Below, in pieces: positions 38,408-48,485 of a stretch of 48,766 bases of DNA. The stretch's first letter is position 1. Each line of letters starts with the position of its first letter. Both the position numbers and the translations under genes were made by a program. This stretch comes from a virus: the IMG/VR virus record IMGVR_UViG_3300050821_001826, positions 1 to 48,766 of that record. One strand, written 5' to 3'. The notes beneath the pieces were generated by a model. That model did no database searches. It saw only the letters and a program-made list of their open reading frames with translations, and was not told the DNA's origin.

Positions 38408-41400
38408 TGCACGGAACCTCGGCAGGCGCGCCCGTTGTCTTGAGTGGACTGGGAGGCTTGGTCACTTTAGCCAAGCCCGAATCCGTTCCAGAGGGCGCGT
38501 CTCCGCGTACTTACGATGGTGATTATGATGTAGGTGGCTGGAAGACGCGCGCTGGTCTTACGAATGTCTACAACACTGTCGATGCCACGATTGGGCCAAA
38601 TGCGCCCACGTCAGCCAGTAGTTCCACGTGGAACAATCCGAGCAATATTCTGACCGCTCCAGGGTCTTATGCTTCATTCTCTCCGGTCAGTGCGATCAAT
38701 TCGCTCATCATCAGCAATTTCGTATTCGATATTCCCACATCGGACAGCATTGCAGGGCTTTTGCTCTCGCTAAATGCTTACACAAATTCTCAGGCCAGCA
38801 TCAGCGCACAACTGATGATCGGCGGCGTGCTAGTCGGGGTTCCGCGCGTCGTGGCGCTTCCGAGTTCTCCTGGGAGTATCACTTTGGGCTCGCTCACCGA
38901 CTTGTGGGGCGCTTTCCCAACTCCTGCGAACCTCAATAGCCTGACCTTTGCCATTCAGATTTCAGCTGTAGACGTGGGTTTTGATCTGGCTACAGTTTTT
39001 GCCGCAGGGGCTACTCTCTCCGTCGCGGTGAGCACGGGAACGTCCAATTTCCAGTTCATTACGCCGTTTACCGCACAGAATGGCGATGTGAAGAACCTGC
39101 TTTTGGACGCCGATGGAAATTTTTGGGTTGAGGACGTAACGAACAATCCCGGCGTTTTGACTTTAGCAACCAGCGGCATCACGCCGGGGAGCTATCAGGT
39201 TGGGGTGAATGGACCTGATGTTGAATATCTGGCCTGCACGAACCTTTCGACAGGTTCAGATATGTCTCTGCAGTACACCCCAAAGTGGATTGACCGAATT
39301 ACCCAAGTGGGACCGGGGGCCTCGCCGAACTTCACTCCCTTACAGGCAAGCACGGATACCTACGCCATTTCGACCATCACCCAACCCCCCGCGGTCACGG
39401 ATGAATATGGGAACGCTTTTTATGGGGGAGTCTATTTCCTGCAATCTGCCGGGCCGGGGTCTACAACACCGGGAAACATCATCACGGTCTATTACGGGGA
39501 TTCCGTTGCTGGAGGAACGGGGGCGCAGAATGCCGATCTCGTAGCAGCTTTTAATTCCGGTTATCCGGTGTACATCTACCTAACAGTAAGCGGAATTCCT
39601 GCGCCTTTCGGTCCTTTGACTGTTCAAGTGACGGCTGTGGGCGAAGCAAGTCCCCCAGGGCAGCCGCGGCAGTTCTATTACTTCACGTTCGTTACGACCT
39701 CAATTGCCTACACCTTCTACGCTGGGAGTGGTCACCCAAGCTATGAGGCGGCGTGGCAAAGGACTCTGGCGACCATGACGACCTCGGTTGCCGTGCCTGG
39801 GCTGACTGTCGGCAACGTCATCACGACAACCGGCGTATCTCCGAGCTCGTGGAATAACGTTTGGACGATCTCCCAGGCTCTCAATTCTTCCGCCATGGTC
39901 ATCACAGAGACGGCAGTGACGAGCGGCGTGGCGACCTATACCTACGCTCTCACGGGAGGTTCTATGGCGGCTCCCGTAGCCGGGCAGCTCGTGACCATTA
40001 CTGGGACGGACAATGCCAACGGAGCCTTAAATCTCGCCAATGCCACGATTGCGACGGCGACTGGTGGGAGCTCGGGAAGTTTTACCGTCGATGTGTCTCT
40101 TACGAGCAACTATTCAACGGTAGCGGAAGATGGTCAGGCGACTACCGCAGGAACGGAGTTTGATTTCGATCCCGGGGTCAATACCCTAGGAACCAGCACG
40201 AATCCGATCTATGGCAATGGAGCCGGGGGCACTCTGACTTTTGGTGGTCCAGCGGGTCAGTTTATCGCCACCGGCACCAAGCAGGGCGTCGTTTTCTTCA
40301 TTACTCGAAACGGCTACTATACCTGCCCCAGCCCACCCGTCACTTTTACAATTCCATCGAACACGACAGCGATTCAGGCTACTCAAATCCCCATTGGACC
40401 GCCGAACGTGATTGCTCGAGGGATCGCTTTCACGGAGTCCGGCCAGAACGGAACACCAGGCGGCAATTTCTTCACGTATGATACCCCTGTTAATTACATA
40501 GTTAATGACATAACATATACCGCAACGTCCTTGACTATTAACGACAATGTGACGACCTCAGCGCAATTCTTCTTTACCGATTTCGTTTTAACTTCTGCGG
40601 AAGATATTGAGGACTATGGATATAACTTGTTCAATCAGATTGAGATAGGTGATCCGGGATGGATTGCGGCTTATGACTCCAGGAACTTCTACGGCCAGTG
40701 CTGGAATAAAATTCAGAACTTTGTAAATTTGAGCTTCGATGGAGGGTATTTACCGGCTACTCGTCTTGCTCCTCTGGGCTGGACACAGCCTGATGCTTTC
40801 GGTTCTCTCGTCGTGAGTCCTAAATTCGGGGATGCCTACTACGTCGCAAACAACGGGCTGAAACTGGCTATCACCGCAACGGCCATGACCAGCGGCACAG
40901 CTACCTACACCTACGCCGGGACCAACAATCCATCTGCGGGCGATCCGGTGACGGTCACTGGCACTACCAATGGCAGCGGCGTTTTCAATGTCACAGGAGC
41001 CACAATCGCCACGGTGAATACAGGATCAATGACCTTCACGGTTACCGGGCTTTCAGGGACGTTCTCGAGCCAGCCTGAAACTGGAACCGCTTCTGTGACT
41101 GGTACTCTTCCCACCGCCGGTCTGATTTCGCAAAGTGCCTATCAGGACGTGTATCTCGAGCCGATCCTCAACAGCAATACGGCTTACTCAGTCAGGGTGA
41201 CGGCTTCTAATCCTTCCGGGATCACGGGCGGAAATTTGGTAATTTCCTTGACCGGAAGCGGGATCGTCTATGGAACCTATACTCTCCCGCTTGCGTCAAT
41301 GACCTCTGACTTACAGATTTTCACGGGAACCATTTTGGTAAACGAGTTTGCCGGAGTTGTGCCCCCCGCTCTTCTCCTGAATGTCTACGCATCGAACCTT

Positions 41401-42612
41401 GCACCCGGTGCGGATGTGCTGATTGATCGCGTTGAATTGTATGACACCGCAATTCCGGTTCTCACAACCACAGTCTATGGTTCCTACGCAGGACTTCCAG
41501 AGCAGGTGGATGCAGTGACCGGGGAAGTCGTTTTCACGTCAGAAAACCAGCAACCCGTTAACGGTGCAATGGTCATGTACGACACGTTTTATGCTTTGAA
41601 GGGTTGGGGTGGAACGAATCCCGGAAGTTCTCTGTATTCGCTTCAGAAATCGTCCAATCTCGAGCCTGCGCAGTGGGATGAGCCGGAAGTGGCACAACGC
41701 GCCGGGGGAGCAATCGGACCCTTGGCCTTTGATCTTGGTGAGCAGTGGTTTTTGGGTGCTTCGCGGGCCGGACTTTATCTCTTCGTCGGCGGTCAACCCG
41801 GCAAGATTATGCAGGAGATCTATCAGGTTTGGGATGCGATCAACTGGCCTTACGGGAATACAATCTGGGTCAAAGTCGATCTCACGCATCGCAGAATCTA
41901 TGTCGGCGTTCCGATGGCGACGCCTAATTTCTGGCTGCCTAATGCCCCTGTAAACGCAAACCCCACAACGCCGAATGTTATTTTGATGTGCAACTACCAA
42001 GGTCTCGACAGCGGTGAAGAATTGAAGTCGATGCCGCAGATGCACACGACGATGTTTGGGACTTTGAACGCTATTGACATGAGAAGGAAGTGGTCGATCT
42101 GGCAGATTCCTTCGCCTTACGGGAATTTCGTTTCGAGTCCCGACGACGTGGAGTTTTACATCTGCAACGGCAGAGGTAACTCCAAAGTTTACAAACTGGA
42201 CGACTCAGCAGAGACGGATGATGGTCTGACGATTGACTCTCTATATTGCACTGCTGGGCTTGTGGAATTATCCAAGCGCGCACAAACGCAGGGAATCGGC
42301 AACTACAGGTTGCGGTGGTCGTATCTTGTCGCGGCGCTTCAGAGTCTCGGCAATATCGGTTTGACGCTCTATCCGAATCGTTTGCTCGGGCCGGGAGATT
42401 CAACGGTTGGCTATAACACGTGGACTGCGCCCGGAGGAATCACACCTGGGAATCCGGCGATGAATGACGCAGAAGTTCCGCTGAACTTCGCGGCCACGCG
42501 CACCTATTTCGAGTTCAGGGAGAACGACGGTCATGGCTTCACGTTGAGCAATCTTGTTCTTAAAGCGCGTGCTGATGTGTGGAACCAAATCAGAGGCAGG
42601 ACAGGCGTATGA
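38407..42612 (+). CDS. Giant tail protein (hub / nozzle type)
   Basis: 1,401 residues, the largest gene. The opening (GLGGLVTLAKPESVPEGASP) resembles the start of podovirus tail tubular/nozzle proteins, where G-G-L-x-T and P-x-G-A-S recur. The middle holds two Ig-like modules (AGQLVTITGTDNANGALN; AGDPVTVTGTTNGSGVFN) inserted into a larger beta-rich core. The last 350 residues form a propeller-like segment with Trp/Tyr motifs (WGGTNPGSSLYSL, RKWSIWQIPSPYGN). It probably builds the tail channel. The stop overlaps the next start. Confidence 0.75.
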   Translation: MHGTSAGAPVVLSGLGGLVTLAKPESVPEGASPRTYDGDYDVGGWKTRAGLTNVYNTVDATIGPNAPTSASSSTWNNPSNILTAPGSYASFSPVSAINSLIISNFVFDIPTSDSIAGLLLSLNAYTNSQASISAQLMIGGVLVGVPRVVALPSSPGSITLGSLTDLWGAFPTPANLNSLTFAIQISAVDVGFDLATVFAAGATLSVAVSTGTSNFQFITPFTAQNGDVKNLLLDADGNFWVEDVTNNPGVLTLATSGITPGSYQVGVNGPDVEYLACTNLSTGSDMSLQYTPKWIDRITQVGPGASPNFTPLQASTDTYAISTITQPPAVTDEYGNAFYGGVYFLQSAGPGSTTPGNIITVYYGDSVAGGTGAQNADLVAAFNSGYPVYIYLTVSGIPAPFGPLTVQVTAVGEASPPGQPRQFYYFTFVTTSIAYTFYAGSGHPSYEAAWQRTLATMTTSVAVPGLTVGNVITTTGVSPSSWNNVWTISQALNSSAMVITETAVTSGVATYTYALTGGSMAAPVAGQLVTITGTDNANGALNLANATIATATGGSSGSFTVDVSLTSNYSTVAEDGQATTAGTEFDFDPGVNTLGTSTNPIYGNGAGGTLTFGGPAGQFIATGTKQGVVFFITRNGYYTCPSPPVTFTIPSNTTAIQATQIPIGPPNVIARGIAFTESGQNGTPGGNFFTYDTPVNYIVNDITYTATSLTINDNVTTSAQFFFTDFVLTSAEDIEDYGYNLFNQIEIGDPGWIAAYDSRNFYGQCWNKIQNFVNLSFDGGYLPATRLAPLGWTQPDAFGSLVVSPKFGDAYYVANNGLKLAITATAMTSGTATYTYAGTNNPSAGDPVTVTGTTNGSGVFNVTGATIATVNTGSMTFTVTGLSGTFSSQPETGTASVTGTLPTAGLISQSAYQDVYLEPILNSNTAYSVRVTASNPSGITGGNLVISLTGSGIVYGTYTLPLASMTSDLQIFTGTILVNEFAGVVPPALLLNVYASNLAPGADVLIDRVELYDTAIPVLTTTVYGSYAGLPEQVDAVTGEVVFTSENQQPVNGAMVMYDTFYALKGWGGTNPGSSLYSLQKSSNLEPAQWDEPEVAQRAGGAIGPLAFDLGEQWFLGASRAGLYLFVGGQPGKIMQEIYQVWDAINWPYGNTIWVKVDLTHRRIYVGVPMATPNFWLPNAPVNANPTTPNVILMCNYQGLDSGEELKSMPQMHTTMFGTLNAIDMRRKWSIWQIPSPYGNFVSSPDDVEFYICNGRGNSKVYKLDDSAETDDGLTIDSLYCTAGLVELSKRAQTQGIGNYRLRWSYLVAALQSLGNIGLTLYPNRLLGPGDSTVGYNTWTAPGGITPGNPAMNDAEVPLNFAATRTYFEFRENDGHGFTLSNLVLKARADVWNQIRGRTGV

Positions 42613-43163
42613 GTCTACCGGGCAATGACCTTCTCGCACTCATTGAGAATGAGAACCCGAAACTAGGGCAATATCTTCGCCAGTATCTCGTTCCGGCAAT
42701 TCAGCGCACAGCCCAGAATGCCGCTGTGTCTCTAACGGGCCAGATCAAAGCTCCCGCACCTCCGGAGTCAGTGGCTATCGTCAAATCGGGCGAATACCTT
42801 CATGTCCAGATCAATCACACTGCGCCGATTCAGAAAGGCGCACGCTATATTACGACGATTGCGACCAATCCAGCTTTCACGAATGCGCCGATCATTAAGG
42901 ATCACGCTTCCCGAGCTCCAGAGCCGTTTGTTTTGCCGACAAAGACCTCTGCAGGCGCAACGCAGAATTACTACGTGGCGGCACAGGTGCAATACCCCGG
43001 GGGACCGCCGTCTGCGCCAACTTATTACGGCGGCGCTGCACCGCTGGCGGTCACGATGGGGGGCAGCACGGAGATGGACTTGCTACCCGGAACAGGGTCG
43101 GGAACGGCGACTAACGGGGGTCAGGCGCTCGTGGGGCTTGGAAAAGCACAGGTGCGGTTATGA
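42609..43163 (+). CDS. Small tail-associated structural protein
   Basis: 184 residues from the ATG overlapping the previous stop. The N-terminal 45 residues are helical (ENPKLGQYLRQYLVPAIQR). The rest is beta-rich with Pro/Gly (QYPGGPPSAPTYYGG). The composition suits a virion protein. A homing gene follows its stop, separating it from the GNAT-like gene. Confidence 0.7.
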   Translation: MSLPGNDLLALIENENPKLGQYLRQYLVPAIQRTAQNAAVSLTGQIKAPAPPESVAIVKSGEYLHVQINHTAPIQKGARYITTIATNPAFTNAPIIKDHASRAPEPFVLPTKTSAGATQNYYVAAQVQYPGGPPSAPTYYGGAAPLAVTMGGSTEMDLLPGTGSGTATNGGQALVGLGKAQVRL

Positions 43164-43167
43164 CCTG

Positions 43168-43176
43168 TGATATATT
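43168..43176 (+). promoter_or_regulatory. Extended -10 promoter of the HNH/AP2 gene
   Basis: TGA-TATATT matches an extended -10 (TG-N-TATAAT-like) just before the HNH/AP2 start at 43183. It overlaps inverted arms ACCTGT (43163-43168) and ACAGGT (43189-43194). A transcript beginning here would be nearly leaderless. Confidence 0.4.
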
Positions 43177-43182
43177 CAATAA

Positions 43183-43698
43183 ATGCCTACAGGTAAATGG
43201 AATAGAAAGCTCAAGAGTATCCTCGTTCCGATTGGTCCATCCATCGCTTATGTGCCACTCAGTCGTGGATTTTGGTCCATCATTGATAGGGAAAACGCTG
43301 AAATGGTGGGTCAATTCAATTGGACGGCTACTCTCAACGGCTCTGGGGTGCCGCGTGCGATTGGTCACGCCGGAAAAGGTAGAAGTTACTCGATCTACCT
43401 TAGTAGATTCTTGGTTTCAGCGCGGAATCTTGATGTGGATCACAAGAATGGGAATACGCTCGATAATCGCCTATCAAACTTACGGCCAGCGACCAGATCA
43501 CAAAATTGCCGCAATAAGGGAGCTAGAAAAGGGCTTAAGGGGGCCTCATTCAATAAGGAAAAAAGGAAGTGGCGAGGTTCTATTCACATGAATGGAAAGT
43601 CTATTCACCTTGGCACGTTTGATTCCGAAAAGGACGCTCATGATGCATATTGCCGTGCAGCGGAGCGGCTTTACGGCGAGTTTGCGAGGTTCCATTGA
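43183..43698 (+). CDS. HNH homing endonuclease with AP2 DNA-binding domain
   Basis: 171 residues. The HNH core (NLDVDHKNGNTLDNRLSNLR) has the D-H, N and N-L-R residues of the T7/SPO1-type HNH family. The C-terminal AP2 domain (GASFNKEKRKWRGSIHMNG, then SIHLGTFDSEKDAHDAY) is the partner usually found with it. The gene sits inside the late operon and is probably a mobile insertion. No Shine-Dalgarno is obvious; the start may be leaderless. Confidence 0.9.
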   Translation: MPTGKWNRKLKSILVPIGPSIAYVPLSRGFWSIIDRENAEMVGQFNWTATLNGSGVPRAIGHAGKGRSYSIYLSRFLVSARNLDVDHKNGNTLDNRLSNLRPATRSQNCRNKGARKGLKGASFNKEKRKWRGSIHMNGKSIHLGTFDSEKDAHDAYCRAAERLYGEFARFH

Positions 43699-44081
43699 TC
43701 AGGGATTTATTGCCATCGGACATCCCCCAAATAAAAAAGATACACGAAGCGCAAGGTTTTTCGTATAATCTACCTGACCTTTCATCGCCACTGATCCTCA
43801 CAAAAAAAGTGCGTGTGGAAGGTGGGCGAGTCGTCGGAGCGTGTTTCCTGCGCGTGACGGCTGAGACCTTTCTCGTAGTTACGGGAAGCCCGGTAGAAAA
43901 GGGTACGACTCTAATGGAGTTGAACCCCGAGATTCTGCGAGAGGCTTACGAGAAGGGGCTTTCCGATATCGTCTGCGTCGTACCCCCTGAAATCTCAGAG
44001 TCTTTCGCTCCTGTGCTTGCCCGCTTAGGGTGGCAGCATGACCGGGACTGGCCTATGTGGTCGAGGAGCACAAATGCGTAA
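43695..44081 (+). CDS. GNAT-like protein in the virion gene cluster
   Basis: 128 residues from a TTG at 43695 that overlaps the HNH stop, with GAGGT five bases upstream. It begins with IRDLLPSDIPQIKKIHEAQG; FSYNLPDLSSPLILTKKV, GGRVVGACFLR and GLSDIVCVVPPE follow, and GWQHDRDWPMWS ends the family core. This set is common in phage genes next to tail and ejection genes. The fold is GNAT, but acetyltransferase activity is unproven. Confidence 0.75.
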   Translation: MIRDLLPSDIPQIKKIHEAQGFSYNLPDLSSPLILTKKVRVEGGRVVGACFLRVTAETFLVVTGSPVEKGTTLMELNPEILREAYEKGLSDIVCVVPPEISESFAPVLARLGWQHDRDWPMWSRSTNA

Positions 44082-44628
44082 CGCAGTAGCGCAGGGCAAT
44101 AATGCCTATAACAATTCGGTCAACACGGCGGCAGATTTGGGCGCGGATGCCTCTGGAATTAGCGCAACCCTTACACCATTTCTGACTGAAGAGATGCTTC
44201 ACCCAGAGGGTCTGGGGCAATCAGGTATCGCCGCCGAGACAGGCGCAGCCATGGGGGGCGCGGGGGGCGCTACTGCAGGATTGACGGGCCAAGCCGTCCA
44301 ACGGGCCGCAGCAAGCCGCAATGCCGGTGGCGTGAACGCGGCGCTCGATGCCATTGCGCGTGAGCGCACCAAGGCTAATGCGAACTCCTCTGAAAACATT
44401 GAAGCGGGGAATGAGCAATTAAAGCAGAAGCAGATGCAGGAAGGAGCGCAGGATCTTAACAGCATGTACGGCACCGATACCAGCGGAATGCTCAAAGCGG
44501 AGTCTTTGGAGCCCGAGGATATCAATGCTGAGACAAATGCCGGAAAATCTGGATGGTATCAGAATACAATCGCCATGATCAATGCGCTTAAGCCCGGCCC
44601 TGGTGGCGGTGGAGGGGGTGGCGGATAG
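44074..44628 (+). CDS. Internal virion protein, Ala/Gly-rich helical
   Basis: 184 residues from the ATG at 44074, with GAGGAG upstream. It is almost all helix, rich in Ala, Asn and Gln (AAGLTGQAVQRAAASRNAGG-type), with a final Gly run. Small proteins like this before the large ejection proteins are typical of short-tailed phages. It may be released into the cell with the DNA. Confidence 0.68.
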   Translation: MRNAVAQGNNAYNNSVNTAADLGADASGISATLTPFLTEEMLHPEGLGQSGIAAETGAAMGGAGGATAGLTGQAVQRAAASRNAGGVNAALDAIARERTKANANSSENIEAGNEQLKQKQMQEGAQDLNSMYGTDTSGMLKAESLEPEDINAETNAGKSGWYQNTIAMINALKPGPGGGGGGGG

Positions 44629-46005
44629 ATGGCTTCCGTTTGGGCACCGACGCAGACGAACGCTGGGCCTCCTCCGCCCGATCCCTCCGTGTGGGCGCAG
44701 CCTGATCCTGGCCTAGACCTTCATGCAGGATTAGCAAGGATATTTCCGCCTCCTCCGCAAGTCACGCTCGATCCTAATCCAGAGCATCAGATCGAAGGCC
44801 ACGAGCAGAACAAACTGCAGAGGGATTACCAGAAAGACGCAAGCCCATGGGGAACGCCAGAGAATCATCCCGGCATCGGAGGGAAGATTGCGCACGTTCT
44901 ATCGAAAGTAGGACAGATTGCTGGCGATGCCATAGAGCCCGGTCTGATGGCTAATATCCCCGGCACAGATCGCAACCGGCAGATGCAGGAAGGTGCGCTG
45001 GCGCGCGATATTTACACGGGCGAACAGGACGAAGCCAATCAAGCCCATCTCGGCGCGGAGACGGCGCAGGAGAATGAAACCACGAAGGAGATGCCGGGGA
45101 AAACGGAGAGCGAAGAGGGGTTGCAGAACGCGGAAACAGGAGAAGCGCAGGCGCGCGCTAAAGCGTTGACGAATCCTCCTGATGCCACTCCCGAAATTGG
45201 AACTTATCGTTCACTCGTAAAGATGGGCATGTCGCCATCTGAGGCGTTACAGGAAATTGAAAAAGATAAGGCGATGGCTCTGAGGCCGCAACAAATTCCG
45301 CCAGAGCAGCAGTACCTTACGGAGTATGTCAAAACCCATCCTGGATCGACGGTGGCGCAAGCGGAACATCAGTACATGCTGGACACGCAACGGCCCCCGC
45401 AAGCGCCAGCGGTGAATATGTTCGTTCCCGCTCCCGGTGGCGGCGAGACATTGCAGACGGTGCGCCCCGGTCAGACCGTGGCACCCGGAGCGCAGACGGC
45501 AGCAGGAGTAAATGCCGTCGATACGCCAACCACACAGCAACGGACGGCAGCGGGACGCGCTCAAACGGTCATTCAAATGGCTCCTGAAGTATTAAGTCGT
45601 ATCGACAGTTTAGGGCCAAAATTGGGGCCAATCGAAGGAAATTGGAACGCCTTCATGCAGGGCAAAGTTGGAATGGATGATCCCGATTTTGCTGCATTGC
45701 GTTCCGATCTTTTGATGATGTCGAGCGCCGTGGCTCTTGCTCATGCTCAAGGCCGTTTGCCAGAGAATTTGCGCGAGGAGTTTGATAACGCAATTAACGC
45801 GCCGAAGCAGACGCCAGAGAATTTGAAAGCTACGATCAACACCATGATCCCTTGGCTGCAGCAGATGCAGAATCAGGCACGGCCTAATGCTGGTGAAAAA
45901 CAGCCCACTGCGCAACCGCTAGGCGAAACTAGTAAGCCTGATGGAAACTACACGATGAACGGCAAGCAATATCGCGTTGAAGGAGGGAAGGTTTATGCCC
46001 ACTAA
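44629..46005 (+). CDS. Internal virion / ejection protein
   Basis: 458 residues starting directly after the previous stop. Pro/Gln/Glu-rich and helical, with long charged stretches (EANQAHLGAETAQENETTK) and a short folded end (NYTMNGKQYRVEGGKVYAH). No enzyme motif is seen. It is one of three consecutive likely ejection proteins. Confidence 0.68.
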   Translation: MASVWAPTQTNAGPPPPDPSVWAQPDPGLDLHAGLARIFPPPPQVTLDPNPEHQIEGHEQNKLQRDYQKDASPWGTPENHPGIGGKIAHVLSKVGQIAGDAIEPGLMANIPGTDRNRQMQEGALARDIYTGEQDEANQAHLGAETAQENETTKEMPGKTESEEGLQNAETGEAQARAKALTNPPDATPEIGTYRSLVKMGMSPSEALQEIEKDKAMALRPQQIPPEQQYLTEYVKTHPGSTVAQAEHQYMLDTQRPPQAPAVNMFVPAPGGGETLQTVRPGQTVAPGAQTAAGVNAVDTPTTQQRTAAGRAQTVIQMAPEVLSRIDSLGPKLGPIEGNWNAFMQGKVGMDDPDFAALRSDLLMMSSAVALAHAQGRLPENLREEFDNAINAPKQTPENLKATINTMIPWLQQMQNQARPNAGEKQPTAQPLGETSKPDGNYTMNGKQYRVEGGKVYAH

Positions 46006-47803
46006 ACCAGATTTCCTCGCCGACGCGCAACCCGCTAGGGATGATTTTTTGGCCGATGCTACGCCAGCGGATCAGCCGCAAAGTCAATCTCCTGCGCCCG
46101 AAGGATTTTGGCATTCTCTGGGTGCGACCTTTGGCATCACACCGGAGGCCGCCGCAGGCGACCAGCAAGACACCATGCAACATCCGGTTCGGAGCGTGTT
46201 GCAGCACGCTTTTGAAGCCGCAATTCCCGCAATACAAATGGGAAAGGGTTTATATCAAGGCATCAAACGGGAATCTGGAGAAGCAGGACAGGCCGTCAAT
46301 GCGTTGCGCGAAGGCAACCCATATTCTGCTCTTGTACACGGAGTCACAGCGTTGCCCTTCGTTGGACCGGCGATTGATCGCGGATCGGATCAGCTTGATC
46401 CCGGACAGAAATTGACAAAGGCTTCGTTTGGAACAGCGTTGGGAACAGCAGCGCAGGTTGCTCCTATGGTTCTTGGTGCTGCTGACACTGCGTTCCCTAC
46501 ACGACCGGGTTTGCCACCTCTCGGACCCGCGATGCGCTCCGCCGCCATTGGCGACCCAGACGCTGCGGCGCTTCGTGGTCTACGCGTGGGCGCAGGATCA
46601 CCAAGAGCCATATCCACAATCAAGGCAATGCAAGGCGCACGGCCTTTCCTGCAAGGAGCGCAATCATTGGAGGATGTGCAGGCCCGTATCCCCGGCGCGA
46701 AGAGTGAGATTTGGGGGCCGTACCAAAAGACGATTGATGCCATTGGAGACAAGCCGGTCGATGGTCCTGATGGCCCAACGACAGTGCGTGAATTGGAGAC
46801 AGAACGTCAGCAACTTTCCGCTATTAATCGCCAGTTGAAATCGAAGATTCCTAATCCAGAGGCGTTGAAGCTCGCAGAGCAAAAGGGCTTGAATCAGGCG
46901 CAGATGCTTCAACGCGAGCGCGCAGTGCAAAATGCTCTTGATCCCGTTCTGCGCGATGCGGGCATCCAACCGAAAGCGATTCGACAGGCATTCGGTCAAG
47001 TTTCGCAGATTGGCGAAAAAGTCAGCGGCAAAAGTACTCTCGCCGAGGCGAAACAACCGTATGGATTATCGAAGCTGCAAAATGTGAGTCTCACGAAGCC
47101 GTTGAGCAATGTCCCGCTTGCTGGAGATATTGCGCGCGACATCGCCGCCGGGCGTTATTGGTCAGCCAAACCAACAGATGTGGCCTTGCGTGAGGCGTTT
47201 CGTCCCAACGCGGCCAAACCTGATTTCGGTGCATACCAACCTCAGCGACAGTTAGGATCGGGATACCAATTTGGCGCGCCGCATCTCACGAAGCCAACCT
47301 TCACAACGCCCTCCCCCAATGCGCCACGGGGGTTCCTTCCACCGCAGGCGACGGAAGGCGAAGCACGACCTATGCTGCGTTACGCGCGGCCCTACCTCGA
47401 GCCAGAACCGCAAGGGATACGCACGCCAGCTCCACAGAAGAATCTTGCGCTTCCACCCAAGGCCTCCGCAGGAGAAGCCGGGCCTTATATCGCGTATCGT
47501 CCCACACCTCCGCCGGGTGAGATGACGCGCGTAATACCCTCTCGCCTCGAGCGTTTGAATATGCAACAAGGAGCGCCCTCATCGTCGGGCGTTCGTGGTC
47601 TTCTCCCTGCGCCTTTCGTGCCTACGCCGGAACCAGAACCAACCTTGGCGCATGTATTTCCGGCTGGGAGTGCATTTCGCGGAAATCCAGAAACCCCCGT
47701 CTATCCCCCGGGGAGCGCATTCCGTGCAAAAGTACCGAAGGGGTTCAATTTCGACGAACACCTAGAAGGTCTCTCAAAAGCGATGAAAAAGAAGGAGCAA
47801 TGA
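45995..47803 (+). CDS. Large internal virion / ejection protein
   Basis: 602 residues from the ATG at 45995, with AGGAGGG upstream; the frame opens earlier at 45977 without support. The N-terminus holds two copies of DFLADA (PDFLADAQPA, DDFLADATPA). A helical region with hydrophobic stretches (PFVGPAIDRGS, AAQVAPMVLGAADTAF) could penetrate a membrane. The C-terminal half is Pro-rich and disordered. Likely ejected with the DNA. No lysozyme motif is seen. Confidence 0.68.
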   Translation: MPTKPDFLADAQPARDDFLADATPADQPQSQSPAPEGFWHSLGATFGITPEAAAGDQQDTMQHPVRSVLQHAFEAAIPAIQMGKGLYQGIKRESGEAGQAVNALREGNPYSALVHGVTALPFVGPAIDRGSDQLDPGQKLTKASFGTALGTAAQVAPMVLGAADTAFPTRPGLPPLGPAMRSAAIGDPDAAALRGLRVGAGSPRAISTIKAMQGARPFLQGAQSLEDVQARIPGAKSEIWGPYQKTIDAIGDKPVDGPDGPTTVRELETERQQLSAINRQLKSKIPNPEALKLAEQKGLNQAQMLQRERAVQNALDPVLRDAGIQPKAIRQAFGQVSQIGEKVSGKSTLAEAKQPYGLSKLQNVSLTKPLSNVPLAGDIARDIAAGRYWSAKPTDVALREAFRPNAAKPDFGAYQPQRQLGSGYQFGAPHLTKPTFTTPSPNAPRGFLPPQATEGEARPMLRYARPYLEPEPQGIRTPAPQKNLALPPKASAGEAGPYIAYRPTPPPGEMTRVIPSRLERLNMQQGAPSSSGVRGLLPAPFVPTPEPEPTLAHVFPAGSAFRGNPETPVYPPGSAFRAKVPKGFNFDEHLEGLSKAMKKKEQ

Positions 47804-47804
47804 C

Positions 47805-48485
47805 ATGCCCGCGTTCAAAAATTCACCGTTCCAAAAGCCGCAACTCTTACAGAAGGGTGTCCCTGCTTACCTGATCGGCTCCTTCTCGCAGAAGGTCGGC
47901 AATACGCACCTTGGCCTACTCACTGACGCCATAGCGTCAAACGTGGCGACGGTCACAGGCACATATCTGAATGGACCGCTGCCTGTGATCGGATCGCTTA
48001 TTTCGATCATCAATTCGGCCAATTCATCGGGCGCGTTCAACGTGAATCGTGCCGTGATTACTGCGGTCTCCTATGTCGCGAGCACCAATATCATGACCAT
48101 CACTTTCGCGCTCACGGGAAGTAATCAATCTGCGACTGCTGACGGCGGCACGATTGACATTGAACCCGCTGAGGTTCCGGAGTCGATCTCGGCAACCTAT
48201 ATTTCGCAGGCTGTGCTCGCACAAGCACCCGAGGGAGATTCGCAGTTCACGCTGCCGTATTCCGTCAACTTCACGACGCTTCCCACTTCGGCCACGGTGG
48301 ATCTTCAGACTGCGATGAAAGCGAGTGATCCCTGGACCACGATTGTTCCTGGTATCGCAGTTGTAGCAGCAAGTGCGCAGACCATCGGACCGTTCGGGCA
48401 AGTGACACTGCAGCGCGGCTATCTCTATCGGTTTAACATTTCTGCGATCAGCGGTACCGCGGGTGTTGTTGCAAAGATTGGTTAG
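47805..48485 (+). CDS. Tail-tip virion protein with Ig-like module
   Basis: 226 residues; AAGGAG lies upstream of the ATG. Residues about 45-115 carry an Ig-like module (GSLISIINSANSSGAFN) related to those in the giant tail protein. The C-terminal half forms a second beta domain (DLQTAMKASDPWTTI, TLQRGYLYRFNI). It directly precedes the gene that spans the circle junction and likely attaches fibres. Confidence 0.72.
   Translation: MPAFKNSPFQKPQLLQKGVPAYLIGSFSQKVGNTHLGLLTDAIASNVATVTGTYLNGPLPVIGSLISIINSANSSGAFNVNRAVITAVSYVASTNIMTITFALTGSNQSATADGGTIDIEPAEVPESISATYISQAVLAQAPEGDSQFTLPYSVNFTTLPTSATVDLQTAMKASDPWTTIVPGIAVVAASAQTIGPFGQVTLQRGYLYRFNISAISGTAGVVAKIG

Noticed and set aside
38407-42612. Tape-measure protein
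   Set aside because: The sequence is beta-rich with Ig-like modules rather than long helical repeats, so it is a tail hub or nozzle type, not a tape measure.
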